Assembly: GCF_900113875.1 (NCBI RefSeq) | Contig: NZ_FORA01000002.1 | Coordinates: 186,001-250,000 of the forward strand | Reading direction: 5' to 3' | From: Jannaschia pohangensis | GTDB lineage: Bacteria > Pseudomonadota > Alphaproteobacteria > Rhodobacterales > Rhodobacteraceae | Length of the DNA: 64,000 nt | In this document: positions 27,991 to 36,551 of the stretch, piece by piece | Layout of the letters: every line of letters starts with the position of its first letter | Numbering within the stretch: position 1 is the stretch's first letter | The notes under the pieces: generated by a model | What the model saw: the letters and a program-made list of their open reading frames with translations, nothing else | Database searches by the model: none | Told to the model about the DNA's origin: nothing | Program-made: the position numbers and the translations under genes

Positions 27991-28635
27991 ATGAAAAGAC
28001 TTCTCACTCTTGGCCTCGCGCTGAGCGCCGCGACACCGGCCCTGGCGCACCACCCCCTGGGCGGGCTGCCGATGGAAACCTTCGCCCATGGCCTGCTGTC
28101 GGGCGTCGGCCACCCGGTTCTGGGCTTCGACCATCTGTTCTTCGTGGCCGCCATGGGCGTCGCCGCCGCCTTCACGTCGCAGCGCTTCACCGCCCCGCTG
28201 GCCTATGTCGCCGCGATGCTGGTCGGCTGCGCCCTGATGACGGCGGGCGTGGCGTTGCCTGCGGCCGAAATCGTCATCGTCGCCTCCCTTCTTGTGGTCG
28301 GCGGCCTCGTCGCCTCGGGGCGCAGCCTGTCGCTGATGCCGATGCTGGCGCTCTTCGCGGTCTTCGGGCTGTTCCACGGCTCGGCCTTCGGGGCCAGCGT
28401 GGCCGGTCAGGAAGGCGGCGTCGGCGGCGCGGTCTTCGCGGGCTACCTCATCGGCCTGGCGGCCGTGCAATACGCGCTGGCGCTGGCCGCCGGGTTCGCC
28501 ACGCGCGGCCTGCTGCGCGCGACCGAGGCCTCTTCGGTGAACGCCCGCCTGGTCGGGGCCATGGTGATGGGCGTCGGCCTGTTCCTCGGCCTCGAGTTGG
28601 TCGAGGGGCCGCTGGTCGCCGTTCTGGTCGGCTGA
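27991..28635 (+). CDS. hupE: HupE/UreJ family cobalt (nickel) transporter
   Basis: 214 aa. A signal-like first segment ends in ATPALAHHPLGGLP, followed by about six membrane helices. The metal-binding signature HPVLGFDHLFF is at about residues 43-53. HupE proteins move Co2+ or Ni2+, and those behind cobalamin riboswitches are predicted cobalt importers. The riboswitch just upstream and cobW/cobN downstream support cobalt for B12. The start is the ATG preceded by AGGGGACCGCAACG. The frame is open 17 codons upstream. A strong terminator follows. Confidence 0.9.
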   Translation: MKRLLTLGLALSAATPALAHHPLGGLPMETFAHGLLSGVGHPVLGFDHLFFVAAMGVAAAFTSQRFTAPLAYVAAMLVGCALMTAGVALPAAEIVIVASLLVVGGLVASGRSLSLMPMLALFAVFGLFHGSAFGASVAGQEGGVGGAVFAGYLIGLAAVQYALALAAGFATRGLLRATEASSVNARLVGAMVMGVGLFLGLELVEGPLVAVLVG

Positions 28636-28651
28636 CCCCGTTCCGATATCC

Positions 28652-28685
28652 GACCGCCGCGCCCCGGTGCGGCGGTCTTTTCTTT
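28652..28685 (+). terminator. Rho-independent terminator after hupE
   Basis: A perfect 9-bp stem, GACCGCCGC (28652-28660) with GCGGCGGTC (28669-28677), has an 8-nt loop and is followed directly by TTTTCTTT (28678-28685). It lies 17 bp after the hupE stop and 23 bp before the cobW start, so it should isolate the riboswitch-controlled transcript. Confidence 0.88.
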
Positions 28686-28707
28686 GCCCGTCTGCCCCGA
28701 GGTCCCC

Positions 28708-29790
28708 ATGCACGCCAAGATCCCCGCCACCATCGTCACCGGCTTCCTCGGGGCCGGCAAGACCACCCTGATCCGGCACATGCTGGAAAACGCGGGCGGT
28801 CGGCACATCGCGCTCATCATCAACGAATTCGGGGATCTCGGCGTCGACGGCGGCATCCTCAAGGGCTGCGGGATCGAGGCCTGTTCGGACGATGACGTGG
28901 TCGAGCTGTCGAATGGCTGCATCTGCTGCACCGTGGCCGACGATTTCATCCCGACGATGGAGGCGCTTCTGGCCCGCGACACACCCCCCGACCACATCGT
29001 GATCGAGACGAGCGGCCTGGCCCTGCCGCAACCCCTCGTGCGGGCGTTCAACTGGCCGGGCCTCAAGACGCGGGTCACCGTGGACGGGGTGATCACGGTT
29101 CTGGACGGCCCCGCGGTGGCGGCGGGCACCTTCGCCGCCGATGTCGCAGCCGTGGACGCACAGCGCGCCGCCGACGACGGGCTGGACCACGAGACACCCC
29201 TGTCGGAGCTTTACGCCGATCAGGTGGCCTGCGCCGACATGATCGTGGTCAACAAATCCGACCTTCTGGGCGATGGCACGGCACCGCTGGTCGATCGTCT
29301 GAGGGGCGAGGCCCGTGCGGGTGTGCAGGTCGTCCCCGCCGCCATGGGTGCCCTGCCGGTCGATGTCCTTCTGGGGCGCGGCCAAGGGGCCGAAGACGAC
29401 ATCGCCGCCCGCCACGAAGTGCACCACCACCATCACCACCACGATGACGACGACGACCATGACGACGATCATCACCACCACGACCACGGCCACGACGCCT
29501 TCGAAAGCTTCGTCGTCGAGGCACCCGAGGTGACCGATCCCGCCGCATTTGCCGCCCGCATTTCCGAGGTGATCCGCCGTCACGGCATCCTGCGGCTGAA
29601 GGGGTTCGCCAGTGTCGTAGGCAAGCCGATGCGGCTGACGGTGCAGGCCGTGGGCCCCCGGGTGGACCATTACTTCGACCGCGCTCTTGGCGGCGATGCG
29701 CGGGGCACCCGGTTGGTGGTCATCGGTCAGGCGGGTCTCGACCGCGCGGCGATCACGGCGGACCTCGTGGCGCAGCCCGCAGCAGCATGA
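28708..29790 (+). CDS. cobW: CobW family GTPase, putative metallochaperone
   Basis: 360 aa G3E GTPase. Walker A is GFLGAGKTT (residues 12-20), the metal site is NGCICCTV (CxCC) at about 72-79, and the guanine motif is NKSD. A His/Asp tract of about 25 residues (coordinates about 29420-29496) precedes the CobW C-terminal domain. CobW is thought to deliver cobalt to the CobNST chelatase or guard its metal supply. The ATG is the second Met of the frame. A terminator directly upstream means it needs its own promoter or read-through. It overlaps the GNAT gene by ATGA. Confidence 0.95.
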   Translation: MHAKIPATIVTGFLGAGKTTLIRHMLENAGGRHIALIINEFGDLGVDGGILKGCGIEACSDDDVVELSNGCICCTVADDFIPTMEALLARDTPPDHIVIETSGLALPQPLVRAFNWPGLKTRVTVDGVITVLDGPAVAAGTFAADVAAVDAQRAADDGLDHETPLSELYADQVACADMIVVNKSDLLGDGTAPLVDRLRGEARAGVQVVPAAMGALPVDVLLGRGQGAEDDIAARHEVHHHHHHHDDDDDHDDDHHHHDHGHDAFESFVVEAPEVTDPAAFAARISEVIRRHGILRLKGFASVVGKPMRLTVQAVGPRVDHYFDRALGGDARGTRLVVIGQAGLDRAAITADLVAQPAAA

Positions 29791-30242
29791 TCCTGGTCGC
29801 GCCCGCCGACCCCGCAGATCCGGAGTGCGCCGCCCTGCTGGCGCAGTCCCACGCCCTGATGCAGTCGATGTTCACGCCTGACGAATGCCACTTCCTCGAC
29901 ATCGACCGGCTTTGCGCGCCGCATATCCGGTTCTTCGCCGCGACCGAAGGCGACCGCACCCTGGGCATCGGGGCCATCGCCCTGCACGATGATTATGCCG
30001 AGGTGAAATCCATGTTCACCGACCCCGCCGCCCGCGGACGGGGCGTGGCGGATGCCATCGTGCAAACCCTCATCCGGGCCGCCGCAGCCGAAGGCCGGGT
30101 GGCGATGAAGCTTGAAACCGGCACGGGGCTGGACGCGGCACACCGCCTCTATGCCCGCCACGGGTTCACGCCCTGCGGCCCCTTCGGTGCCTATGTCGAA
30201 AGCCCGGCCAGCCTGTTCTTCGAACGGTCGGCCGAAGCCTGA
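29787..30242 (+). CDS. GNAT family N-acetyltransferase
   Basis: 151 aa single GNAT domain. Motif A is visible around KSMFTDPAARGRGVADAIVQTLIRAA (Q/RxxGxG/A type: ARGRGVADA), the acetyl-CoA pyrophosphate loop. The C-terminal segment LYARHGFTPCGPFGAY is typical. The acceptor substrate is unknown. It is translationally coupled to cobW (ATGA), so it is likely coexpressed with cobalt metabolism. It ends 3 nt before the convergent psuG stop. Confidence 0.86.
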   Translation: MILVAPADPADPECAALLAQSHALMQSMFTPDECHFLDIDRLCAPHIRFFAATEGDRTLGIGAIALHDDYAEVKSMFTDPAARGRGVADAIVQTLIRAAAAEGRVAMKLETGTGLDAAHRLYARHGFTPCGPFGAYVESPASLFFERSAEA

Positions 30243-30245
30243 CGT

Positions 30246-31157
30246 TCAGACCCAGACGGCTTTCTGCGCCCCCGCCACGGCGATCCGGGCCGCAAGGCGG
30301 GCGTTGTTCAGGACCAGCGCGATATTCGCGGCCAGCGCCTCGCCCTCGGTCACCGCATTCAGTCGACCCAGAAGGAAGGGCGTCACGTCCTTGCCCCGCA
30401 CCCCCTCGGCGTCGGCCTGCGCCAGCGCTGCATCGATGGTCGCGCCGATCCGCGCCGCGTCCAGCGCATCCGCCGCCGGAATGGGGTTCGCGACCAGCAT
30501 CCCGGTCCCCATGCCAAGCGCCCGGTTGGCCGCCAGCATCGCCGCGACATGGGCCGGGTCGTCCAGCCGCTCGCCCGCGATCACGCCCGAATGCGGGGTA
30601 TAGAACGCGGGAAACTCATCCGCGCCGAAGGTCACGACCGGCACCCGCAACGTCTCCAGCATCTCGAGCGTGCGGGGAATATCGAGGATCGACTTGACGC
30701 CCGCGCAGACCACCAGAACCTCGGTCGCGGCCAGTTCCGTCAGGTCGGCGCTGACGTCCATCCCGTCGCCCCGGTGGACGCCGCCGATGCCGCCGGTGGC
30801 GAAGACGTCGATCCCGGCCAGCGCGGCGATCCGCATGGTGGCCGACACCGTCGTCCCCGCCGTCAGCCCCTTGATCACGCAGGCCGCGAGGTCCCGCGAC
30901 GCCGCCTTGATCACCCCCTTGTCCTGCCCAAGCCGCTCCACCTGGGCGGGCCCCAGACCCGCGCAAAGCCGCCCGTCGATCACGGCAACCGTCGCGGGCA
31001 CCGCACCTTCGTCCCGCACCGCCGCCTCGACCTGCAAGGCCACTTCGGCGTTCTGCGGCCAGGGCATCCCGTGGCTGATGATCGTGCTCTCCAGTGCCAC
31101 GACCGCCCGCCCGCCGGACAGGGCCGCCGCCACTTCGTCGCTTTTGTGAACCTGCAT
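30246..31157 (-). CDS. psuG: pseudouridine-5'-phosphate glycosidase
   Basis: 303 aa. It splits pseudouridine 5'-phosphate into uracil and ribose 5-phosphate. The family N-terminus ALESTIISHGMPWPQN and the central ATGGIGGVHRG and SILDIPRTLEMLET segments are present. A strong AAGGAGG lies before the ATG. The kinase partner PsuK is not adjacent, and psuG sits alone on the minus strand between cobW/GNAT and cobN. Its relation to B12 genes is positional only. TruA, which makes pseudouridine in tRNA, is 20 kb away. Confidence 0.93.
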   Translation of the reverse strand: MQVHKSDEVAAALSGGRAVVALESTIISHGMPWPQNAEVALQVEAAVRDEGAVPATVAVIDGRLCAGLGPAQVERLGQDKGVIKAASRDLAACVIKGLTAGTTVSATMRIAALAGIDVFATGGIGGVHRGDGMDVSADLTELAATEVLVVCAGVKSILDIPRTLEMLETLRVPVVTFGADEFPAFYTPHSGVIAGERLDDPAHVAAMLAANRALGMGTGMLVANPIPAADALDAARIGATIDAALAQADAEGVRGKDVTPFLLGRLNAVTEGEALAANIALVLNNARLAARIAVAGAQKAVWV

Positions 31158-31236
31158 CGCGGGCCTCCTTTGCTGCCGCCCCTCTTGCACCCATCTGCGC
31201 CGTCCCGCAAACCCCCGTCCGACAGGGAGATCACCG

Positions 31237-34200
31237 ATGCACCTTCTCGCCGCGCAACCCGGGGCCATCGACGACGGCGAACCGGTCGACCTGGGCCAGA
31301 CCCCGGGCGACCTGATCGTCATCAGCGCCGCCGACACCGAACTCGCCGCCCTGTCCGAGGCGCGGGCCACGATGTCGGCTGCGCCGGACCTGCGGCTGGC
31401 GAACCTGATGCATCTGCGCCACCCGATGTCGGTCGATCTGCACCTCGACGCCTGTGCCACGAAATCCCGGCTGGTGGTGGCGCGCATTCTGGGCGGGCGC
31501 GGCTATTGGACCTATGGGCTCGAGCAATATGCCGCCCGTTTGCACGAGGCCGGCGTGCCCTTCGCGGCCCTTCCCGGCGACGACAAGCCCGACGCAGAGC
31601 TGCGCGAGCTGTCGACCGTCGCCGCCGACGACTACGACGCGCTCTGGTCCTGTCTGGTCGAGGGCGGCCCGGCAAATGCCACGACCTTCCTGGCCCATGC
31701 AAAGGCGATGATCGACGCAGGCCCCCGCCCCGCCCCGGCGCGGCCGCTGCTGCGCGCGGGGCTCTATTGGCCTGGCATGACCGAGGCGACGCACGACAGG
31801 CTGGCCGCGAACTGGACGGAGGGGGCGTCGGTCGTCCCCATCATCTTCTACCGCGCCCTCTTGCAAGGGGCAGGGCTGAACCCGGTCAACCGGCTGGTCA
31901 AGTCGCTGCTGCGGGCGGGATTGAACCCGATGCCGATCTTTGTCGCCTCGCTCAAGGACCCGGTGTCGCGCGCCACGCTCGAAACCCTCTTCACCGCGAC
32001 GCCGCCGGACGCCATCATGAACCTGACCAGCTTCGCCGTCGGCGATGCCGGGACCAACCCCCTCGCCGCCCCCTTCGCCAACCGCGCCCCGGTCTTCCAG
32101 GCGGTCCTATCGGGCGGCACCGAGCAGGCGTGGGAAGGCGGGCTGACCGGGCTTTCGGCGCGCGACATCGCCATGAACGTGGCCCTGCCGGAACTCGATG
32201 GCCGCGTACTGACCCGGGCCATCGGCTTCAAGGGCGAGGCGTTCTTCGACGCGGCCACCCAATGCCCGATCGCCACGTGGAAAGCGGCGGGCGACCGGAT
32301 CACCTTCGTCGCGGAGCTGATGGCGCGGTGGTGCCACCTGCGCCGAACGCCTCCCCCGGACCGGCGCGTCGCACTTGTGCTGGCAAATTACCCGAACCGG
32401 GACGGGCGGCTGGCCAATGGCGTGGGCCTCGACACACCTGCCGCGACCGTCCACGTCCTGCGCCTGCTGGCCGATGCGGGCTACGATGCGACACCGCCCT
32501 CGGACAGCGCGGCCCTGATGGCGCAACTCCTTGCCGGACCCACGAACTGGCTCACCGACAGGGCCGAGCGGACGGGCGGGGAGGCGCTCCCCCTCGCCGA
32601 CTACAAGACCTTCTACGCCAAACTGCCCCTCAAGGCCCGCCAACAGATCGAGGACCGATGGGGCCCTGCGGAAGACGACCCCTTCTTCTCTGCTTCCCAA
32701 ATACTCGACCAGGACGGTACCACCGGCGCAGGCTTCGCCCTGTCGATCCACCGCTTCGGCAAGGTCTGCGTGGCGCTGCAACCGGCGCGAGGCTACAACG
32801 TCGATCCGACCGACAGCTATCACTCCCCCGACCTTGTGCCGCCGCACAACTACCTCGCCTTCTACGCGTGGCTGCGGGCGCAATCGGATGCGATCGTGCA
32901 CATGGGCAAGCACGGCAATCTCGAATGGCTGCCGGGACGCGCGATTGCGCTCGGGACCGACGACTGGCCGGAAATCGCCCTCGGGCCCCTGCCCCACGTC
33001 TATCCCTTCATCGTCAACGATCCGGGCGAGGGCACGCAGGCCAAGCGCCGCGCGCAGGCCGTCATCATCGACCATCTGACGCCGCCGCTCACCCGCGCGG
33101 AAACCTACGGCCCGCTGCGCGACCTCGAAGCGCTGGTGGATGAATACTACGAAGCCGCCAATGTCGATCCGCGCCGGATCGATCTGCTGCGCTCGGAGAT
33201 TCTCAGCCTCGCCCGCGTCACCGGTCTCGACATCGATGCAGGCATGGACGGGTCGGACGATCTGGCCAGGCTCGACGCCTATCTCTGCGACCTGAAGGAG
33301 GCGCAGATCCGCGACGGGCTGCACATCTTCGGTCAGTCGCCCGAGGGACGGCTTCAGGACGACCTGCTCCAGGCCCTGATGCGCCTGCCGCGCGGCGAAG
33401 GGGCCAGCCTGCCGCGCGCCATCGCCGCCGATCTCGGGCTCGACCTCGACCCGCTCGATTGCGACATGGCCAAGCCCTGGGACGGCCCGCGCCCCGACCT
33501 CCTCGCGGGCGAGACCCCCTGGCGGACCAATGGCGACACGGTGGAGCGGATCGAACACTTCTCGTCCCGCCTTCTGCGGGGGGATGCCGACGCGCCCGGG
33601 CCGATGACAGCGGCCACGCTGGAAGAGGCGACGACCCTGCGCCAGACCCTCGTCTCCTGCGGCCCGGCAGAAGAAAAGGGCCTCCTCACCGCCCTCGCAG
33701 GGCAATTCGTCGCCCCTGCGCCCTCCGGCGCGCCCACGCGGGGTCGACCGGATGTGCTGCCGACCGGGCGGAACTTCTTCTCCGTCGACAGCCGTGCGGT
33801 GCCGACGCCGACCGCCTGGAAGCTCGGCTGGAAGAGCGCCAACCTGCTGATCGAGCGCCATCTTCAGGACCACGGCGATTGGCCCCGCGCCATGCTCGTC
33901 ACCGCCTGGGGCACGGCGAACATGCGCACCGGCGGCGACGACATCGCACAGGCCCTCGCCCTGATGGGTGTGAAACCCCGATGGGACACCGCAAATCGCC
34001 GCGTCACCGGGTTCGAGATCATCCCCGCCACCGCCCTGGGCCGCCCCCGCGTGGACGTCACCCTGCGCGTGTCAGGGTTCTTCCGGGATGCCTTCCCGCA
34101 GCAGATGGCCCTCGTCGATGCCGCCGCCCGCGCCGTGCAGGCCCTTGACGAAACCGAAGAAGACAACCCCGCCGCCGCAAGGTTCCGCGCGGGCGAAGGG

Positions 34201-34896
34201 GCCGCGCGGGTCTTCGGATCGAAACCGGGCGCTTACGGTGCGGGCCTTCAGGCGATGATCGACGAACGTCTCTGGGCCGATGCCGCCGACCTGGGCCGCG
34301 CCTATGTCGAATGGGGCGGCTATGCCTATGGCGCGGGCGAAGGCACCGCAGACCATGACGGGTTGCGCCAACGCCTGGGCCAGGTCGAGGCCATCGTCCA
34401 GAATCAGGACAACCGCGAGCACGACCTCCTCGATTCCGACGACTACTACCAGTTCGAGGGCGGGGCCGCTGCGGCGGTCCAGATGCTCCAGGGCCGCAAG
34501 CGCCCGGTCTATCACAACGATCATTCGCGCCCCGAACGCCCCGTCATCCGCACGCTGGAGGAGGAAATCGGCCGCGTTGTCCGCTCTCGCGTGGTGAACC
34601 CGAAGTGGATCGCGGGCGTCAAACGCCACGGCTACAAGGGCGCCTTCGAAATCGCCGCGACGGTCGACTATCTGTTCGCCTTCGCCGCGACGACGGGGGC
34701 GGTTCGCGACCACCACTTCGATCTGGTCCACGCCGCCATTCTGGAAGACGACGACACTCGCGACTTCATCGCCGAGGCCAACGCACCGGCCCTGGCCGAC
34801 ATCGCCGACCGCCTGCGCGAAGCCATCGACCGGGGCCTCTGGCAGCCCCGCTCCAATTCCGCGCGAGCGCTGATCGACCGTTTCGCGCGGGCATGA
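31237..34896 (+). CDS. cobN: cobaltochelatase subunit CobN
   Basis: 1219 aa, the normal size for the large subunit of the aerobic ATP-dependent cobaltochelatase. It inserts Co2+ into hydrogenobyrinic acid a,c-diamide together with CobS and CobT. Characteristic segments include VHMGKHGNLEWLPGR, ARGYNVDPTDSYHSPDLVPPH and a late KRPVYHNDHSRPERPVIRTLEEEIGRVVRSR region. CobS and CobT are not in this window. At about residues 481-495 a stretch (FFSASQILDQDGTTG) looks inserted, and its DNA matches an intergenic repeat. The stop overlaps the phosphatase-like gene (ATGA). Confidence 0.97.
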   Translation: MHLLAAQPGAIDDGEPVDLGQTPGDLIVISAADTELAALSEARATMSAAPDLRLANLMHLRHPMSVDLHLDACATKSRLVVARILGGRGYWTYGLEQYAARLHEAGVPFAALPGDDKPDAELRELSTVAADDYDALWSCLVEGGPANATTFLAHAKAMIDAGPRPAPARPLLRAGLYWPGMTEATHDRLAANWTEGASVVPIIFYRALLQGAGLNPVNRLVKSLLRAGLNPMPIFVASLKDPVSRATLETLFTATPPDAIMNLTSFAVGDAGTNPLAAPFANRAPVFQAVLSGGTEQAWEGGLTGLSARDIAMNVALPELDGRVLTRAIGFKGEAFFDAATQCPIATWKAAGDRITFVAELMARWCHLRRTPPPDRRVALVLANYPNRDGRLANGVGLDTPAATVHVLRLLADAGYDATPPSDSAALMAQLLAGPTNWLTDRAERTGGEALPLADYKTFYAKLPLKARQQIEDRWGPAEDDPFFSASQILDQDGTTGAGFALSIHRFGKVCVALQPARGYNVDPTDSYHSPDLVPPHNYLAFYAWLRAQSDAIVHMGKHGNLEWLPGRAIALGTDDWPEIALGPLPHVYPFIVNDPGEGTQAKRRAQAVIIDHLTPPLTRAETYGPLRDLEALVDEYYEAANVDPRRIDLLRSEILSLARVTGLDIDAGMDGSDDLARLDAYLCDLKEAQIRDGLHIFGQSPEGRLQDDLLQALMRLPRGEGASLPRAIAADLGLDLDPLDCDMAKPWDGPRPDLLAGETPWRTNGDTVERIEHFSSRLLRGDADAPGPMTAATLEEATTLRQTLVSCGPAEEKGLLTALAGQFVAPAPSGAPTRGRPDVLPTGRNFFSVDSRAVPTPTAWKLGWKSANLLIERHLQDHGDWPRAMLVTAWGTANMRTGGDDIAQALALMGVKPRWDTANRRVTGFEIIPATALGRPRVDVTLRVSGFFRDAFPQQMALVDAAARAVQALDETEEDNPAAARFRAGEGAARVFGSKPGAYGAGLQAMIDERLWADAADLGRAYVEWGGYAYGAGEGTADHDGLRQRLGQVEAIVQNQDNREHDLLDSDDYYQFEGGAAAAVQMLQGRKRPVYHNDHSRPERPVIRTLEEEIGRVVRSRVVNPKWIAGVKRHGYKGAFEIAATVDYLFAFAATTGAVRDHHFDLVHAAILEDDDTRDFIAEANAPALADIADRLREAIDRGLWQPRSNSARALIDRFARA

Positions 34897-35213
34897 CGCG
34901 GGCGCTCTTCATCTGCGGCAAGGCCCGGATGCGCAGCCCGACGGCGGCCGAGATCGCGCGCCAATGGGTCGAGACGGACTATGCGGGCCTCTCGCACGAT
35001 GCCGATGTTGCCATTGACCACGACGCGGTGGACTGGGCCGATATCATCCTGGTGATGGAGGCGCGGCAGGCCAAGCGTCTGAAGACCCTCTTCCCCGATC
35101 TGTCGGCCCGAAAGACCATCGTCAACCTCGGGATTCCCGACCGCTATTCCTTCATGCAGCCGGAGCTGGTCACCCGTCTGACCCCCATCCTGCGCGCCCG
35201 TTTCGCGACCTGA
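34893..35213 (+). CDS. low-molecular-weight protein tyrosine phosphatase-like protein
   Basis: 106 aa, shorter than classical LMW phosphatases (about 150 aa). The P-loop reads C-G-K-A-R-M-R-S-P (Cys8, Arg14), a true CX5RS catalytic motif, and the DWADIILVMEARQAKRL segment matches the second conserved region. It resembles the predicted phosphatase group COG4551. It is translationally coupled to cobN by ATGA, so it may act on a phosphate group in the same pathway, or on a protein. The substrate is unknown. Confidence 0.78.
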   Translation: MTRALFICGKARMRSPTAAEIARQWVETDYAGLSHDADVAIDHDAVDWADIILVMEARQAKRLKTLFPDLSARKTIVNLGIPDRYSFMQPELVTRLTPILRARFAT

Positions 35214-35241
35214 CAGGGCAGACGATCGCCAGCCAGGTCCC

Positions 35242-35255
35242 TTGATCGAAATCAG
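35242..35255. promoter_or_regulatory. candidate FNR/FnrL-type box
   Basis: TTGATCGAAATCAG matches the FNR-type half sites TTGAT-N4-ATCAA at nine of ten positions. It lies 55 bp before the SpoIIAA-like gene. Oxygen-dependent control is inferred only. Confidence 0.35.
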
Positions 35256-35309
35256 CGACGCGACCTCCGTGATTTGTCAGACTGCGGGGGCAAAACAGGA
35301 GATCTCACC

Positions 35310-35675
35310 ATGCTGAAAATCGCCAAGATATCCGACAACCGGGTCGACATCGAGCTGAGCGGCAGTCTGGATGCCGACGCCATGCGTGTCGGTCTGGACA
35401 AGCTGATCGCCGACTCCGAGGACGTGCGGGCCGGGCGGATGCTTTATCGGATTTCCGATTTCTCCCTTCCGACCCTTGCGGCCATCGGGGTCGAAATGGC
35501 GCGCCTTCCCAAGCTCTTCGGCCTTCTGGGCAAATTCGACAAATGCGCCGTGTTGACCGATTCCGCGTGGTTGCGAACGGCGGCGTCGGTCGAGGGGGCG
35601 CTGTTCCCCGGTCTCGAGATCAGGAGCTTCGAGATGGCGGACGAGGCGAAGGCGGAAAAGTGGCTGGCGGCCTAA
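35310..35675 (+). CDS. SpoIIAA-like (STAS-related) protein
   Basis: 121 aa single domain, soluble. Pattern: MLKIAKISDNRVDIELSGSLDADAMRVGLDKLI, then RMLYRISDFSLPTL and CAVLTDSAWLRTAASVEGALFPGLEIRSFE. This is typical of the SpoIIAA-like family, lipid- or ligand-binding STAS-related proteins of unknown role in proteobacteria. GGAG lies 8 nt before the ATG. It stands alone between the cobN group and another hypothetical gene. Confidence 0.82.
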   Translation: MLKIAKISDNRVDIELSGSLDADAMRVGLDKLIADSEDVRAGRMLYRISDFSLPTLAAIGVEMARLPKLFGLLGKFDKCAVLTDSAWLRTAASVEGALFPGLEIRSFEMADEAKAEKWLAA

Positions 35676-35740
35676 GGAGGAGCGCGGTCCGGTCCATTGA
35701 ACCCCCTCCGCCGGGACGCGCCCGGACTTGACCCGTTGTC

Positions 35741-36193
35741 ATGAGGCGAACAAATGAACGGATGACCGAAGACGAAACGCAATCACTTTCCGAGATGGAA
35801 CCGCTCATCGATGCGCTCTTCGACGTCTCGTGCGACTTCGTGACGAAGTTCGGAAACTTTCTTCCGCACGGCGCGACGCTTGATTCAGCGGGGGCTGTCC
35901 GGCTGGTGGGCGCGATGACGGAAAACGAGATGACCAACTCGGAGGAAGTCCTGCCGCTCCTGCACGACGGCCTTCGCCAATCCACGGCGCAGGCCGACAC
36001 CCGCGCCGTCGGGGTCAGCGAAAGCGTCTACATCGGGGCAGAGCGGGAGCCGGCGATAAAGGTGCTTGCCGAACATCGGGACGGCCTGACGGTAGCCCTT
36101 TACATGACCTGGAAGAAGCGGCTGCTGCGCGCGCCTCACTTCGGCGAAACCCGGATGGTCCGGGCCGATCCGGAAGTGGGACACTGGGCCTGA
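35741..36193 (+). CDS. conserved hypothetical protein, 150 aa
   Basis: Acidic soluble protein. The pattern FGNFLPHGATLDSAGAVRLVGA, then SEEVLPLLHDGLRQ, AVGVSESVYI and IKVLAEHRDGLTVALYMTWKK resembles a widespread family of small proteins without known function. The start is uncertain: ATG at 35741, or ATG at 35762 giving 143 aa. Neither has a strong ribosome site. Confidence 0.65.
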   Translation: MRRTNERMTEDETQSLSEMEPLIDALFDVSCDFVTKFGNFLPHGATLDSAGAVRLVGAMTENEMTNSEEVLPLLHDGLRQSTAQADTRAVGVSESVYIGAEREPAIKVLAEHRDGLTVALYMTWKKRLLRAPHFGETRMVRADPEVGHWA

Positions 36194-36208
36194 TTTCCGC
36201 CTTCGCCG

Positions 36209-36508
36209 TCACTCCGCCCGACAGTCCAATGCCATGTTCACAAGGGCGATGTCGCCGATGGCGGTGCCTGGTTTCACGCGGCAGCCGGTGACCTCTTCGG
36301 TGGCGGCGACGGCGGCCAGGACCACTTCGGTCAGACCGGGGCGCCAAGTGGGGTTCGTGCGGGTCGCCTGCGCGGTTTCGAGGTTCCAGTTCACCCGGAA
36401 ATAATGTCCGCCCGCGCTGGCGGTGCCGGACCGGTTCAGCCCGTCGAGGGGGTGCGCGCTGTTGCAGGCCGCGAGGACCGGAAGCGCAAGGAAGGCGAGG
36501 CGTCTCAT
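36209..36508 (-). CDS. small lipoprotein, 99 aa
   Basis: The signal peptide has lipobox VLAAC (Cys at about 15). The mature domain is about 84 residues with two further cysteines (TGCRVKP, ALDCRAE) that may form a disulfide. No family is recognised. A CtrA-like sequence (TAAA-N7-TTAAC, 36533-36548) lies 25-40 bp upstream. Monocistronic by appearance. Confidence 0.68.
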   Translation of the reverse strand: MRRLAFLALPVLAACNSAHPLDGLNRSGTASAGGHYFRVNWNLETAQATRTNPTWRPGLTEVVLAAVAATEEVTGCRVKPGTAIGDIALVNMALDCRAE

Positions 36509-36532
36509 CGCATCACCATCGGGTCAAAATGG

Positions 36533-36548
36533 TAAACGTCCGGTTAAC
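36533..36548. promoter_or_regulatory. near-match CtrA-type box (TAAA-N7-TTAAC)
   Basis: This sequence has the TTAAC half, the 7-nt spacing and one mismatch in the other half. It is immediately upstream of the minus-strand lipoprotein gene at 36508. Weaker than the 19161 site. Confidence 0.3.
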
Positions 36549-36551
36549 GGG

